NCBI GenBank assembly: GCA_020636045.1
Contig: JACJYP010000009.1
Span: 124,001 to 188,000 of the forward strand
DNA length: 64,000 nucleotides
Reading direction: 5' to 3'
Source of the DNA: Lewinellaceae bacterium
Lineage (GTDB): Bacteria; Bacteroidota; Bacteroidia; Chitinophagales; Saprospiraceae
The position numbers and the translations under genes were made by a program. The notes under the pieces were generated by a model that worked only from the letters and a program-made list of their open reading frames with translations, searched no databases and was not told the origin of the DNA. Numbering within the stretch: the stretch's first letter is position 1; each line of letters begins with the position of its first letter. Shown piece after piece: positions 34,594 to 43,060 of this stretch.

Positions 34594-35508
34594 TTACGAT
34601 CCAAGTTTTTTTCGCCAGTAGCGCATCAGCCCCGCCACCGACATAAATGCCGGATTGGCCGCCTCGTAGCGGGCCCGGCCGGCTGCGTCGACGCCGCTTG
34701 CCGCCAGTTCGTTCGCTACAAATGCCTCGAACAGAGGGATAATTTCTTCCTGCGCTGCATTTTTTTGAGCGAACGGTTTCATCCAGTTGGCCCAGGTGAC
34801 CAGGCGTTTTTCGAGTGCGTTCAGGTGTTCGTGCTTGCCGCTGACGAGGCCGAAATGGGTGAGATAAAGCGTGTCGGAAGGTCGTTTCCGCAGCAGATCG
34901 ATAGATGCCTGCCAGTCCTCTATCTGAATATCGGGTGGCGGGCAGGGCGGCGCAACCGGGCCCCTTTCGATCTTCACGCCGGCCACGTCGCCGGTAAATA
35001 TTACGGACGCATCCTCATTCGCATCAAGCGGCGCAACTTCCCACGCGATGTGGTGCACGGCATGTCCGGGCGTATGCCACGCGGTAAAACGGAGCCCGCA
35101 TACGCTGATCTGCTCCCCATGGGCTGGCGCATACAGGCGCGCTTCATCAATGGGATGCATCGGCCCCCACAGCACATCCATCTGGTCGCGATAGATCTGC
35201 CGGGCCGACTGGTACAGTTTCTCCGGGGCCGCCAGGTGTGGCAGGCCCTTCGGGTGCACGTACACGGTGGCGCCTTTTTCAGCAAAAGCCCAGGCGGCGC
35301 CGGCATGGTCGAAGTGAATGTGGGAAAGAAAAACATGCTGAAAATCTTCGATCCGCCAGCCCCTGCCGGCAAGAGCCGCTTCCAGATGCGGCAACGTGGA
35401 TGCCGGCCCGGTCTCCACCAGCGCAAGCCCTTCCGGTCCCTCCACTACGAATACGGCGATAGCAGATTTGATATCCAGAAAGCCCAGGTCGAGTACATGG
35501 ATGTTCAT
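34594..35508 (-). CDS. MBL-fold metallohydrolase
   Basis: 304 residues from ATG 35508. The metallo-beta-lactamase motif HIHFDHAG is at about residues 55-62, followed by VYVHPKGLPHLAAP, the second-metal His in WHTPGHAVHHIAW (about 145-157), and VIFTGDVAGVKI with the bridging Asp. The C-terminal helical part (SLIDLLRKRPSDTLYLTHFG-like segment) is that of glyoxalase II-type hydrolases. Substrate unknown: lactones, thioesters and phosphodiesters are all used in the family. It lies 25 bp upstream of the heptose kinase in the same direction, probably one operon. Confidence 0.85.
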   Translation of the reverse strand: MNIHVLDLGFLDIKSAIAVFVVEGPEGLALVETGPASTLPHLEAALAGRGWRIEDFQHVFLSHIHFDHAGAAWAFAEKGATVYVHPKGLPHLAAPEKLYQSARQIYRDQMDVLWGPMHPIDEARLYAPAHGEQISVCGLRFTAWHTPGHAVHHIAWEVAPLDANEDASVIFTGDVAGVKIERGPVAPPCPPPDIQIEDWQASIDLLRKRPSDTLYLTHFGLVSGKHEHLNALEKRLVTWANWMKPFAQKNAAQEEIIPLFEAFVANELAASGVDAAGRARYEAANPAFMSVAGLMRYWRKKLGS

Positions 35509-35557
35509 GGGGTAAAAGTATGACAAATGTGCATAGCCGCTTTATCCCCCTCGTAAT

Positions 35558-35753
35558 GCAGGGTCGATTAGTTCTACCATTTGGCATTTTGAAAACAAAG
35601 TTGGCAGTAGCAGTCGGCAGTGGCAGTGTTGATATTGATACAAATTACTGCGTTAAACAGGTCTCCATTACCCGTTTTATCCAAATGCTGCTATTACTGC
35701 CAACTGCCTCTGCCTACTGTTTACTTCTGATCGTTAGAACCAATCGACCCTGC
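35558..35753. mobile_element. GGCAGT-armed repeat element, copy A (196 bp)
   Basis: Terminal inverted repeats GCAGGGTCGATTAGTTCT (35558-35575) and AGAACCAATCGACCCTGC (35736-35753), 17 of 18 positions pairing. The inner arms are rich in GGCAGT on one side and ACTGCC on the other, around a loop partly conserved in copy B. No gene inside. No target duplication recognised. Confidence 0.7.
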
Positions 35754-35777
35754 TTGTCATGTGCACCCTTATATGCC

Positions 35778-35812
35778 AATAAAAAAGCCTCCATAGCAAG
35801 CTATAGAGGCCC
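35778..35812 (-). terminator. Terminator for the acyl-CoA dehydrogenase gene
   Basis: GCCTC-c-ATAG / CTAT-a-GAGGC (35787-35810); on the minus strand it runs into CTTTTTTATT. It lies 170 nt beyond the stop. The 35813-35979 stretch shows nothing further. Confidence 0.75.
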
Positions 35813-35979
35813 AAAAATTACAAAACAAAACAAACTATGGGAAAATTCTTGATGGCAACAAAAACATCGCGCCCCACAATCCCGGGAGAACAGCGATTTA
35901 AAAAGGCTAATGTACGAACATCAAATTGTTTGCCACAATATTATTTTTCCATTAAGTGAAAATAATTACCCTTTCCGGG

Positions 35980-37128
35980 TTATTCTTTCAGCGCTTCTCG
36001 TGAAATGACCAGTTTTTGTATCTCCGAGGTGCCTTCTCCGATGGTGCAAAGTTTGGAATCACGGTAGTATTTTTCAACGGGGAAGTCTTTGGTGTAACCA
36101 TACCCGCCGTGAATCTGAACGGCATCCGTACTGACTTCCACCGCTACTTCCGAGGCGTAATATTTGGCCATCGCCGCCTGCTTGGTGCATTTTTGCCCGG
36201 CATCTTTCAGGTGCCCCGCCTGGCGGGTAAGCAGTTCGGCCGCTTCGATCTTGGTGGCCATATCGGCGAGTTTAAAACCGATCGCCTGGAATTTGGCGAT
36301 GGGCTGCCCGAATTGCTGGCGCTCTTTGGCGTATTTTACAGACGCCTCGTACGCGCCCTTGGCGATCCCGAGCGAGAGGGCTGCGATAGAAATGCGCCCG
36401 CCATCGAGGATTTTCATGGACTGTATGAATCCTTCACCTTCTGCACCCAGAATCTGACTTTTGTGCAGGCGGCAATTATCAAAGATCATCTCCGCCGTTT
36501 CGCTGGCGCGCATGCCCAGTTTGTTCTCTTTTTTTCCGGCCAGAAAACCGGGGGTTCCGCGCTCGACAACAAATGCCGTCATGCCGCGGCTGTCGAGCAA
36601 TTCGCCGGTACGGACGATCACAACGGCTACATTGCTGCTGATCCCGTGGGTGATCCAGAGTTTGTTGCCGTTCAGCACCCAATAGTCGCCGTCGCGGGTT
36701 GCCACGCATTGCATACGCATTGCGTCGGAGCCGGTGTTGGGCTCCGTGAGACCCCAGGCGCCGATCCACTGCCCCGTGGCGAGTTTGGGCAAATATTTTT
36801 GCTTTTGCTCTTCGCTTCCGAAAGAAAGGATATGATTGGTGCAAAGCGAGTTGTGGGCGGCTACGCTGAGTCCGATAGAACCGCAGACCTTGGCGATCTC
36901 TTCTATAACGGTCACATATTCCTGATAGCCGAGCCCGGCGCCGTCGTACGCTTCCGGCACCAGTACCCCCAGGAATCCGTATTCTCCCATCCGGTGAAAA
37001 AGGTCGATGGGAAAATGCTGCGATTCATCCCACTCCATGACATGAGGCCGGATATGTGTCTCGGCAAAATCGCGGGCGCTTTCACGGATCAGCTGCAGGT
37101 TATCGGCGAGTTCTACGGATTGTCCCAT
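35980..37128 (-). CDS. Acyl-CoA dehydrogenase (short/medium-chain type)
   Basis: 382 residues from ATG 37128; longer in-frame readings add an implausible leader. FAD enzyme of beta-oxidation that makes trans-2-enoyl-CoA and passes electrons to ETF. Segments: YGFLGVLVPEAYDGAGLGYQEYV, ITHGISSNVAVVIVRT, LGMRASETAEMIFDNCRL (about 210-227), RQQFGQPIAKFQAIGFKLADM, and the C-terminal QIHGGYGYTKDFPVEKYYRD with catalytic Glu in IGEGTSEIQ. Substrate chain length cannot be told. Transcribed alone; a terminator lies 170 nt downstream. Confidence 0.93.
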   Translation of the reverse strand: MGQSVELADNLQLIRESARDFAETHIRPHVMEWDESQHFPIDLFHRMGEYGFLGVLVPEAYDGAGLGYQEYVTVIEEIAKVCGSIGLSVAAHNSLCTNHILSFGSEEQKQKYLPKLATGQWIGAWGLTEPNTGSDAMRMQCVATRDGDYWVLNGNKLWITHGISSNVAVVIVRTGELLDSRGMTAFVVERGTPGFLAGKKENKLGMRASETAEMIFDNCRLHKSQILGAEGEGFIQSMKILDGGRISIAALSLGIAKGAYEASVKYAKERQQFGQPIAKFQAIGFKLADMATKIEAAELLTRQAGHLKDAGQKCTKQAAMAKYYASEVAVEVSTDAVQIHGGYGYTKDFPVEKYYRDSKLCTIGEGTSEIQKLVISREALKE

Positions 37129-37330
37129 AAATTTGATTTTAGTTGTTAAAACGGGCTGAGAGATTCGAAGCGTACCTGTGTGGTGCAGGCCGTGGTCTTG
37201 CGATCTATAAAACTCAAAGGTAAGGGTAATGTTCCAGTACGGAATAAGATTTCTACAAAGAGCCGGCAACGCGGTTTTTCTTTGCGCTCCGAAGGAATGA
37301 ATTATATTTTGTTCCAAAAATAAAAAAAGA

Positions 37331-37366
37331 ATTTTTAGCCGGCGCACATGGGCACCGGCTAAAAAT
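37331..37366 (-). terminator. Terminator after the lipoprotein gene
   Basis: ATTTTTAGCCGG (37331-37342) pairs with CCGGCTAAAAAT (37355-37366); both flanks are A/T rich. It lies 49 bp downstream of the lipoprotein stop. Confidence 0.85.
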
Positions 37367-37415
37367 GTTTGTTCGAACGGGGGTTCGGGCAATAAAGATA
37401 ATACTGAAACTGCGT

Positions 37416-37853
37416 CTACGGCTCGAGGACGAACCGGTGCGTTTGCTCCAGTTGAGTGCCCCGGTTATCGATGGCCCAGAGCCGGAACTCGATCACATCG
37501 CCGGGTTGCAACTGACCCGGGCCCGGCAACTGAAGTTTATCGATAAACACTTCCGCATTGAGGCTGACGGTATTGCTGCTGCGATTTTCATCTCCCTGCA
37601 GGATGCCTGCGAAGGCGCCGTTCACGGTATAGGAAAATTCCCATTCGGTGATGAACTGATCTTCCGGATCGGGATCGGTCGTGCTGATCTCTATGATAAA
37701 CTGGAGCGCATCGCCGGGCGTCTGCGAGCCGGACTGGTCGTCGTCGAACCAGCGCACATCGAAGCGATCGAGGCTGAGCGGGTAAGGGTCGCGCTCGCAA
37801 CCGGTAGCGAGCAGGATCGTCGTCATCAGGATAAAAATGGTGGTCTTGTTCAT
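37416..37853 (-). CDS. Hypothetical lipoprotein
   Basis: 145 residues with a clean lipobox (FILMTTILLATGC, Cys19). The mature part is a small beta domain (SLDRFDVRWFDDDQSG, ALQFIIEISTTDPDPEDQFITEWEFSYTVNG, PGDVIEFRLWAIDNRGTQLEQTHRFVLEP). Several acidic D/E clusters could bind a divalent metal. I do not recognise a family. Single gene with its own terminator; copy B of the GGCAGT element lies 138 bp upstream. Confidence 0.65.
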   Translation of the reverse strand: MNKTTIFILMTTILLATGCERDPYPLSLDRFDVRWFDDDQSGSQTPGDALQFIIEISTTDPDPEDQFITEWEFSYTVNGAFAGILQGDENRSSNTVSLNAEVFIDKLQLPGPGQLQPGDVIEFRLWAIDNRGTQLEQTHRFVLEP

Positions 37854-37991
37854 ACGCTTGATTTTTCAGCAAACCTATGGGCAAAACAGCCCGCAGTGCA
37901 AGCACACGGCAGGGGTTTAGTATGGATTTAACCTTTGGGAAATTCTTAACGCCGCGATCAAAAAAATTTTAACACTGCCGCACCGGCGCTT

Positions 37992-38189
37992 CTGGCAGTA
38001 GGCAGGGGCAGTATGCAGTAGCAGTAGGCAGTGGCAGTTGGCAGTGGCAGAATTGATGCTGGTACAAATTGCCTCTTAATGCGCAAAAAAGGCTTCCATT
38101 TCCTGTTTTGTCCCGGTTCTGCCATTACTGCCAACTGCTACTGCTTCTGCCTACTGCCTCTGCCTACTACCTCTGCCTACTACCACTGC
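37992..38189. mobile_element. GGCAGT-armed repeat element, copy B (about 198 bp)
   Basis: Left arm (37992-38050) is a chain of GGCAGT/GCAGTA-type hexamers; right arm (38118-38189) is its inverse (ACTGCC, CTACTGCC). The loop contains ATTGAT..TGGTACAAATT and later CATTTCCTGTTTTGTCC, matching the loop of copy A. It lacks the GGTCGATT ends of copies A and C and abuts the stop of the RarA gene. Confidence 0.65.
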
Positions 38190-38190
38190 A

Positions 38191-39465
38191 TCAATAGGAA
38201 TATTTTCCTTTCCAGTCTTCCCGCAGTTTGGCGCGCACCCGCTCCTCGGAGGGGTTGGCGCCGGGCTCGTACAGCACCTTTCCGTCGATGGCCTCGGGCA
38301 GGTTGTCCTGCTGCACGAAATTGCCTTCGAAGTCATGCGCGTAGCGGTAGCCGGAGCCGTAATTGAGTTCTTTCATCAACTGGGTAGGTGCGTTGCGCAG
38401 GTGCAGCGGCACGGGCAGGCTGCCGGTTTGTTTGACGAGGCTCATCGCCTCGTTGATGGCCATGTAGGCCGAGTTGCTCTTGGGCGAAGTGGCGAGATAG
38501 ACGGCGCATTGCGACAGGATGATGCGCGCTTCGGGCATGCCGATCATGCGGATGGCATCCATGGTGGTGGTGGCCAGCAGCAAGGCGTTGGGGTTGGCAA
38601 GACCGACATCTTCCGATGCCAGAATGACCATCCGCCGGGCGATGAATTCGATGTCCTCGCCGCCGTCGAGCATGCGCGCGAGCCAGTACACCGCCGCGTT
38701 GGGATCGCTGCCGCGCATGCTTTTGATAAATGCGGAAATGATATCGTAATGCTGCTCGCCCGTTTTGTCGTACAGGGCGGCGTTTTGCTGGATGAGTTCG
38801 CGCACCAGCGCATTCGTCACGCGGAAGGGCTTGCCCGCTTCGCGGTAATTGGCGATCAGTTCGAGGGCATTCAGCAGGCGCCGCGCGTCGCCGCCGGAAT
38901 AAAGCAGCAGGGCTTCGTATTCCTCGATCCGGATGTCCTGATCTTTGAGGAGTTCATCCTCCGCCAGCGCGCGATCGACGAGTCCGATGAGTTCTTCCTT
39001 GTTGAGCGGCTGCAACACGTACACCTGGCAACGCGACAGCAGCGCGGGGATCACTTCGAAAGAAGGATTTTCAGTAGTGGCGCCGATGAGCGTGACGATG
39101 CCTTTCTCCACGGCGCCGAGCAGGGCATCCTGCTGGCTTTTTGAAAAGCGGTGTATCTCGTCGATGAACAGGATCGCGCCTTTTTGTTTGAACAGGTTTT
39201 GCTTGTCGGCATTTTCGATGGCCTCGCGGATGTCCTTTACCCCCGAATTGATGGCCGACAACTGGTAAAAAGGCTTGTCGAGCAGTTTGGCGATCAGTTG
39301 CGCGAGCGTCGTTTTGCCCACGCCCGGCGGTCCCCACAGGATAAAAGAAGGGATCTTGCCGCGCTCTATCGACTGGCGCAGCACGGCGCCCTCGCCCACA
39401 AGGTGTTGCTGGCCGACGTACTCGGCGAGGGTCTGGGGGCGCATGCGTTCGGCCAGCGGTGTCAT
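38191..39465 (-). CDS. rarA: Replication-associated recombination protein A (AAA+ ATPase)
   Basis: 424 residues. RarA/MgsA/Mgs1 loads at stalled replication forks and works with the clamp and SSB. N-terminal SLAERMRPQTLAEYVGQQHLV-type start, Walker A GPPGVGKTTLAQ (about 45-56), Walker B ILFIDEIHRFSKSQQDALL, sensor GATTENPSFEVIPALLSRCQVYVL, then the C-terminal tetramerisation part (ISAFIKSMRGSDPNAAVYWLARML, NALLLATTTMDAIRMIGMPEARI, GYRYAHDFEGNFVQQ). All catalytic motifs are intact. The stop codon touches the repeat element at 38189. Confidence 0.95.
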   Translation of the reverse strand: MTPLAERMRPQTLAEYVGQQHLVGEGAVLRQSIERGKIPSFILWGPPGVGKTTLAQLIAKLLDKPFYQLSAINSGVKDIREAIENADKQNLFKQKGAILFIDEIHRFSKSQQDALLGAVEKGIVTLIGATTENPSFEVIPALLSRCQVYVLQPLNKEELIGLVDRALAEDELLKDQDIRIEEYEALLLYSGGDARRLLNALELIANYREAGKPFRVTNALVRELIQQNAALYDKTGEQHYDIISAFIKSMRGSDPNAAVYWLARMLDGGEDIEFIARRMVILASEDVGLANPNALLLATTTMDAIRMIGMPEARIILSQCAVYLATSPKSNSAYMAINEAMSLVKQTGSLPVPLHLRNAPTQLMKELNYGSGYRYAHDFEGNFVQQDNLPEAIDGKVLYEPGANPSEERVRAKLREDWKGKYSY

Positions 39466-39620
39466 GTCTGTAAGCGTTTTATAAAGTATTTATGCGGAAT
39501 AAGGAAGGCAAATGTAGCCCTGCCCGACCTTTGTTCCATAAAAGGCAGGACGTATTTGCATGATGCGCGTCAGGGGTATGTATGCAGCCGTCGGGGGAGT
39601 TTATACGAGTTATCCCGAAC

Positions 39621-39780
39621 GTTTCAACCCGCGATTTCAATCACGGGATTTGCGAAAAAAAGGAAAATCGAACCGTTTTAACGGTTTTATTGCCTTGCCC
39701 TGGCATTTGAAAACGGTTAAAACCGTTGAGTATCTGCTTGTTTTATTTGACCACGATTGAAATCGCGGGCTGAAAAAACA
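39621..39780. mobile_element. MITE-like element with nested inverted repeats
   Basis: CCCGCGATTTCAATC (39628-39642) is perfectly repeated in inverse at 39755-39769, extending imperfectly outwards (GTTTCAA / CTGAAAAAAC). Inside lies a second inverted pair around 39671-39727 (AACCGTTTTAACGGTTTT and AAAACGGTTAAAACCGTT), each itself palindromic. About 150-160 bp, no gene. The remaining gap (39466-39620, 39781-39889) shows no other feature. Confidence 0.55.
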
Positions 39781-39889
39781 TATTTCCATTTATTGAAAAA
39801 CTCTGGATGACTCACCTTATTCTCAAGGTGCATGTGCGCCAAATACTGCGCAATGCTGAACAAGATTTAATTTTACAGAAAAATTTGCC

Positions 39890-40660
39890 ATGCACAGATC
39901 CACGCGATTGCCTCTCAAATATGCCTTCGGGCTTGTAATTGTTATATTCGTTTTCATATCCTGTTCCCCAAAACTCGCCAACCCGCCGGCATCGGGCTTT
40001 AACAGCGCCGGCTCCGACGCGCAGGCCGTCCGGATCGCCGACGAGGTGATGGCGGCCATGGGCGGGCGGAAGGCGTGGGACGACACGCGCTGCATCTCCT
40101 GGAACTTTTTTGGCAGCCGGACGCTCCTGTGGGACAAACAAGCCGGCATGTGCCGGATCGAATGGCAGAAGCGGCCGCTCAAAGTGATCGTCGACCTGAA
40201 CAAGGGAAGCGGCAAGGTCTGGATCGACGGCGCGGAGCAAAGTCAGCCCGACAGCCTTGCCAAATACCTGGAGATCGGCAAAAAAGTATGGATCAACGAC
40301 TCGTACTGGCTGCTGATGCCGTTCAAACTCAAAGATTCAGGTGTGACGCTCAAATACCTCGGCGAAAGCGCGACGGATGCCGGCACGACCGCCGATCTGC
40401 TGCAACTGAGTTTTCAAAACGTCGGCGTGACGCCGGACAACAAATACCACGTCTGGGTGGATAAAAAGACGCGGCTGGTGAGCCAATGGGCCTATTTTGA
40501 AAAATTCGGCGACGAAAAACCCAGGATCGTCAATCCCTGGTCGGACTACAAACGCTACGGCGGCATTTTGATCGCGGGAAGCCGGGGCGAGAGCCGCCCG
40601 CCGCTCACCCCCATCGAAGTGATGGATGCTCCGCCACCCGGCGCTTTTGAAAGGTTCTGA
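39890..40660 (+). CDS. Hypothetical lipoprotein, possibly LolA/LolB-like fold
   Basis: 256 residues. Lipoprotein signal (FGLVIVIFVFISC, Cys about 25). The mature part starts with a helical segment (AVRIADEVMAAMGGRKAWDDTRCISWNFFG) followed by long beta strands (LLWDKQAGMCRIEWQKRPLKVIVDLN, GSGKVWIDGAE, NDSYWLLMPFKLKDSGVTLKYLG, YHVWVDKKTRLVSQWAYF), the general layout of lipoprotein-carrier-like half barrels. It may be a relative of outer-membrane lipoprotein sorting proteins, but no family is certain. It is 82 bp upstream of the DUF4403 gene on the same strand, possibly one transcript. Confidence 0.6.
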   Translation: MHRSTRLPLKYAFGLVIVIFVFISCSPKLANPPASGFNSAGSDAQAVRIADEVMAAMGGRKAWDDTRCISWNFFGSRTLLWDKQAGMCRIEWQKRPLKVIVDLNKGSGKVWIDGAEQSQPDSLAKYLEIGKKVWINDSYWLLMPFKLKDSGVTLKYLGESATDAGTTADLLQLSFQNVGVTPDNKYHVWVDKKTRLVSQWAYFEKFGDEKPRIVNPWSDYKRYGGILIAGSRGESRPPLTPIEVMDAPPPGAFERF

Positions 40661-40742
40661 AATCTCTGTTATTTTGGCAAACCATCCTGACAAGCCAAAC
40701 AATCCTCATTCCCCTCACATTTTACAACCCATCCAACTGATC

Positions 40743-42122
40743 ATGAAGGCCTTCTTTGCCCTCGCTCTGCTCACCAGTATGTTTTTATTCCCCTTCTGCA
40801 AAACCGGCCAGTACGCCAGCGCACCGAAACCGCCGGAGAACTACAATCCGGCCAACGAACCCGCATTGCTCAGCAGCATCGCCGTGCCGGTCAATATTTC
40901 CATAAAGGAACTGCTCAACAGCCTCAACACCCGCTTGTCCGGACAGGCGCTGTACGAGGATTATTCCTACTCCGACAACGGCAACGACGGGCTCATGCTC
41001 AACGTCTGGAAAAGCCAGGACATCACCATGTTCGTCAGCGGCAACACCATCAAATACCGACTGCCGCTCAAACTCTGGATGAAAAAGAACCTGCTCGTGG
41101 CGGATGCAGAGGCGGATGCCGAACTGGCGCTGAACATGAAAACCACTTTTTACATCAACCCGGACTGGTCGCTCAGCACCCACACCGAAGTGGAATACCA
41201 CGAATGGCTCGCCAAACCGCGCCTGAAGACCGGCCTCGGAAACATCAGCATCGAGACGCTCGCCAACCTCGCGCTCAACCGCAGCAAAAGCACCCTGAGT
41301 CAAACGCTGGATCGCTACGTGAGCCAGCAACTCAACCTGCGCCCATACGTGGAAGAGGTCTGGACGGCGCTTCAGGAGCCTATCCTGCTCGATTCCGCGT
41401 ACAACATGTGGGTCAAAACCACACCGGTCAGCATCGGCATGACGCCCATCGTATCCGGCTGGGAGAACATCCGCGCCACGATCGCCGTGGAATGCCTCAA
41501 CGACGTGACCTTCGGCGCAAAGCCGTGGTTCCGGCAAAACTCCACCCTGCCCGGCCTGCAACACATTTCCGAAGCGCCCGACGAGTTTCAGATCCGGGTC
41601 GCGACCGACGTGCCGTTTCCCGAAGCGGAGCGCATGGCCAAAAACATGATGATCGGGCAGGTGTTTGAGTCAGGGAAAAAGAAAGTAAAGGTGGAAGACA
41701 TTCAACTCTGGGGCAACAACGACCGGCTCGTCGTGAACACCAAATTGTCGGGCTCCTTCAACGGAAATATTTATTTTATCGGCCGGCCCCAGTTCAACCC
41801 CGACCGGAATCAGATCGAGGTGCGCGACCTCGATTTCCACGTGGATACGCGCAGTTTTCTCCTGCGTTCCGCCGCCTGGCTGTTCCAGGGCACTATCAAA
41901 AACCAGATGAAAAACGCCATGACCTTTCCCCTTGAAAACAATATCTCGGAACTGAAAACATCGGTGCAGCAGTCGCTCGATCACTATGAGTTGCAGCCGG
42001 GCGTCGTGCTCAGCGGGGTGGTCGACAGTATAACCGTGGAGAACACGCGCATTACCCCGACCAGTATTCGGGTCAACCTGTTCTCGAAAGGCCGCCTGAA
42101 TCTGGATGTGCGGGGACTTTGA
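40743..42122 (+). CDS. DUF4403 family lipoprotein
   Basis: 459 residues from ATG 40743. Lipoprotein signal (LALLTSMFLFPFC, Cys about 19). Body matches the DUF4403 pattern: SSIAVPVNISIKELLNSLN near the start, the basic-region YKLPLKLWMKKN-like segment, ALQEPILLDSAYNMWVKTTPVSIGMTPI in the middle, and near the end IYFIGRPQFNPDRNQIEVRDLDFHVDTR and repeated amphipathic helices and strands. The family forms two tubular lipid-binding-like (TULIP) modules, which suggests envelope lipid handling; this is inference. The 21-bp tandem array begins 45 bp after the stop. Confidence 0.8.
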   Translation: MKAFFALALLTSMFLFPFCKTGQYASAPKPPENYNPANEPALLSSIAVPVNISIKELLNSLNTRLSGQALYEDYSYSDNGNDGLMLNVWKSQDITMFVSGNTIKYRLPLKLWMKKNLLVADAEADAELALNMKTTFYINPDWSLSTHTEVEYHEWLAKPRLKTGLGNISIETLANLALNRSKSTLSQTLDRYVSQQLNLRPYVEEVWTALQEPILLDSAYNMWVKTTPVSIGMTPIVSGWENIRATIAVECLNDVTFGAKPWFRQNSTLPGLQHISEAPDEFQIRVATDVPFPEAERMAKNMMIGQVFESGKKKVKVEDIQLWGNNDRLVVNTKLSGSFNGNIYFIGRPQFNPDRNQIEVRDLDFHVDTRSFLLRSAAWLFQGTIKNQMKNAMTFPLENNISELKTSVQQSLDHYELQPGVVLSGVVDSITVENTRITPTSIRVNLFSKGRLNLDVRGL

Positions 42123-42166
42123 AAATGCCGGCCGGCCCGGCGGGAGTTACGATGGCCTGAGTTTGA

Positions 42167-42478
42167 ATCGTTGCACATCAGGCGGAAGTCGTTGCGCAAA
42201 GGGCGTTAGTCGTTACAATGTTCCTTGTAGCGAGTTCACAAAGGACATTTGTCGTTACAACAAACGTTGCAGCGCTTACACAAAGAGCGTAAGTCATTAC
42301 ACAAAGGACGTTAGTCGTTGCAACAAACGTTGCAGCGCTTACACAAAAGGCGTTTGTCGTTACAACGAACGTTGTAGTAAGAACAGAAAGAGCGTAAGTC
42401 GCTACACAAAGGGCGTTTATCGTTACAACGTTCCTTGTAACGAGTACACAAAGGGCAGAAGTCATTACACATATCTCT
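42167..42478. repeat. 21-bp tandem array (14 units plus a partial one) with hairpin units
   Basis: Units begin every 21 bp without slippage from 42167 to 42461. Consensus begins GTCGTTAC and ends AAAGGGCGTTA. Every second or third unit carries a hairpin: TGCAAC..GTTGCA (42314), TACAAC..GTTGTA (42356), TACAA..TTGTA (42209, 42419), so the paired bases change together. As 21 is a multiple of three, several frames stay open through it, but nothing suggests a real protein. Confidence 0.85.
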
Positions 42479-42549
42479 GCCGAGCCTGTGTCTTTTGATC
42501 GGGTGCAAGCAATGCGGGGTTTCAGTGAATCAGGCAGAAGATTTGTCCC

Positions 42550-42643
42550 CCCGCTCGCGCGAGGCTCTGCCTCGTGCGTAGTATCCTTTGGGCAAAGCCC
42601 AATTATTATAATTTCACACAAGGCAAAACCTTGCGCGAGCGGG
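42550..42643. repeat. Cloverleaf-like repeat, copy 1 (94 bp)
   Basis: Ends CCCGCTCGCGC (42550-42560) and GCGCGAGCGGG (42633-42643) pair. Inside are three hairpins: GAGGC-tct-GCCTC, TTGGGC-aaa-GCCCAA and CAAGG-caaaa-CCTTG. Copy 2 lies at 46853-46943 in the same orientation. The following 42644-43060 region is A+T rich and holds only the 41-bp repeat at 42916. Confidence 0.75.
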
Positions 42644-42915
42644 AGTTTTATTTCTCTTATTTTTGTCCGGCACGTATGACTTGCGGTACATCCAGGAGCC
42701 GCCAGGCCAAGAAAGCAACAAGACCACAGAGATACACATCACAAAAAAGGCCGGGACAAAATAAAAAAACCATTGGATGATCTGGATATCTATCTTATGG
42801 AATTATATTTGAAAACCGAACGGCCATTCGATCGATTATTTTACAAAGTAAAGGCGCAATGCTGGTTTTTGGTTTGTCGGTTTCGGGAGTACAATAGTTC
42901 GGAGCAAAAAAAATA

Positions 42916-42956
42916 ATAACCGAAGCGGCACCGACTATAATTGCCGAAAGTAATTA
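42916..42956 (+). repeat. 41-bp direct repeat, left copy
   Basis: 34 of 41 positions match the copy at 43902-43942; both contain ATAACCGAAGCG and the identical TTGCCGAAAGTAAT. The pair brackets the T9SS gene at 43061-43849, 986 bp apart. Confidence 0.65.
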
Positions 42957-43060
42957 CTCAATGGTTCGTATGGAAATGATCTGGTAGAAAAACCGGAACT
43001 TTTGGCCACATTATTTAAAAAAAAGGGTCTTTTGAACAAAATCTAACATCACCTTCAAAT

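Noticed and set aside
42167..42478. CRISPR array
   Set aside because: Units are directly tandem with no unique spacers; cas6 is 23 kb away.
42178..42621. Open frames on both strands across the 21-bp array
   Set aside because: Frames stay open because the unit is a multiple of three; residue content follows the repeat and no start signal or family is seen.
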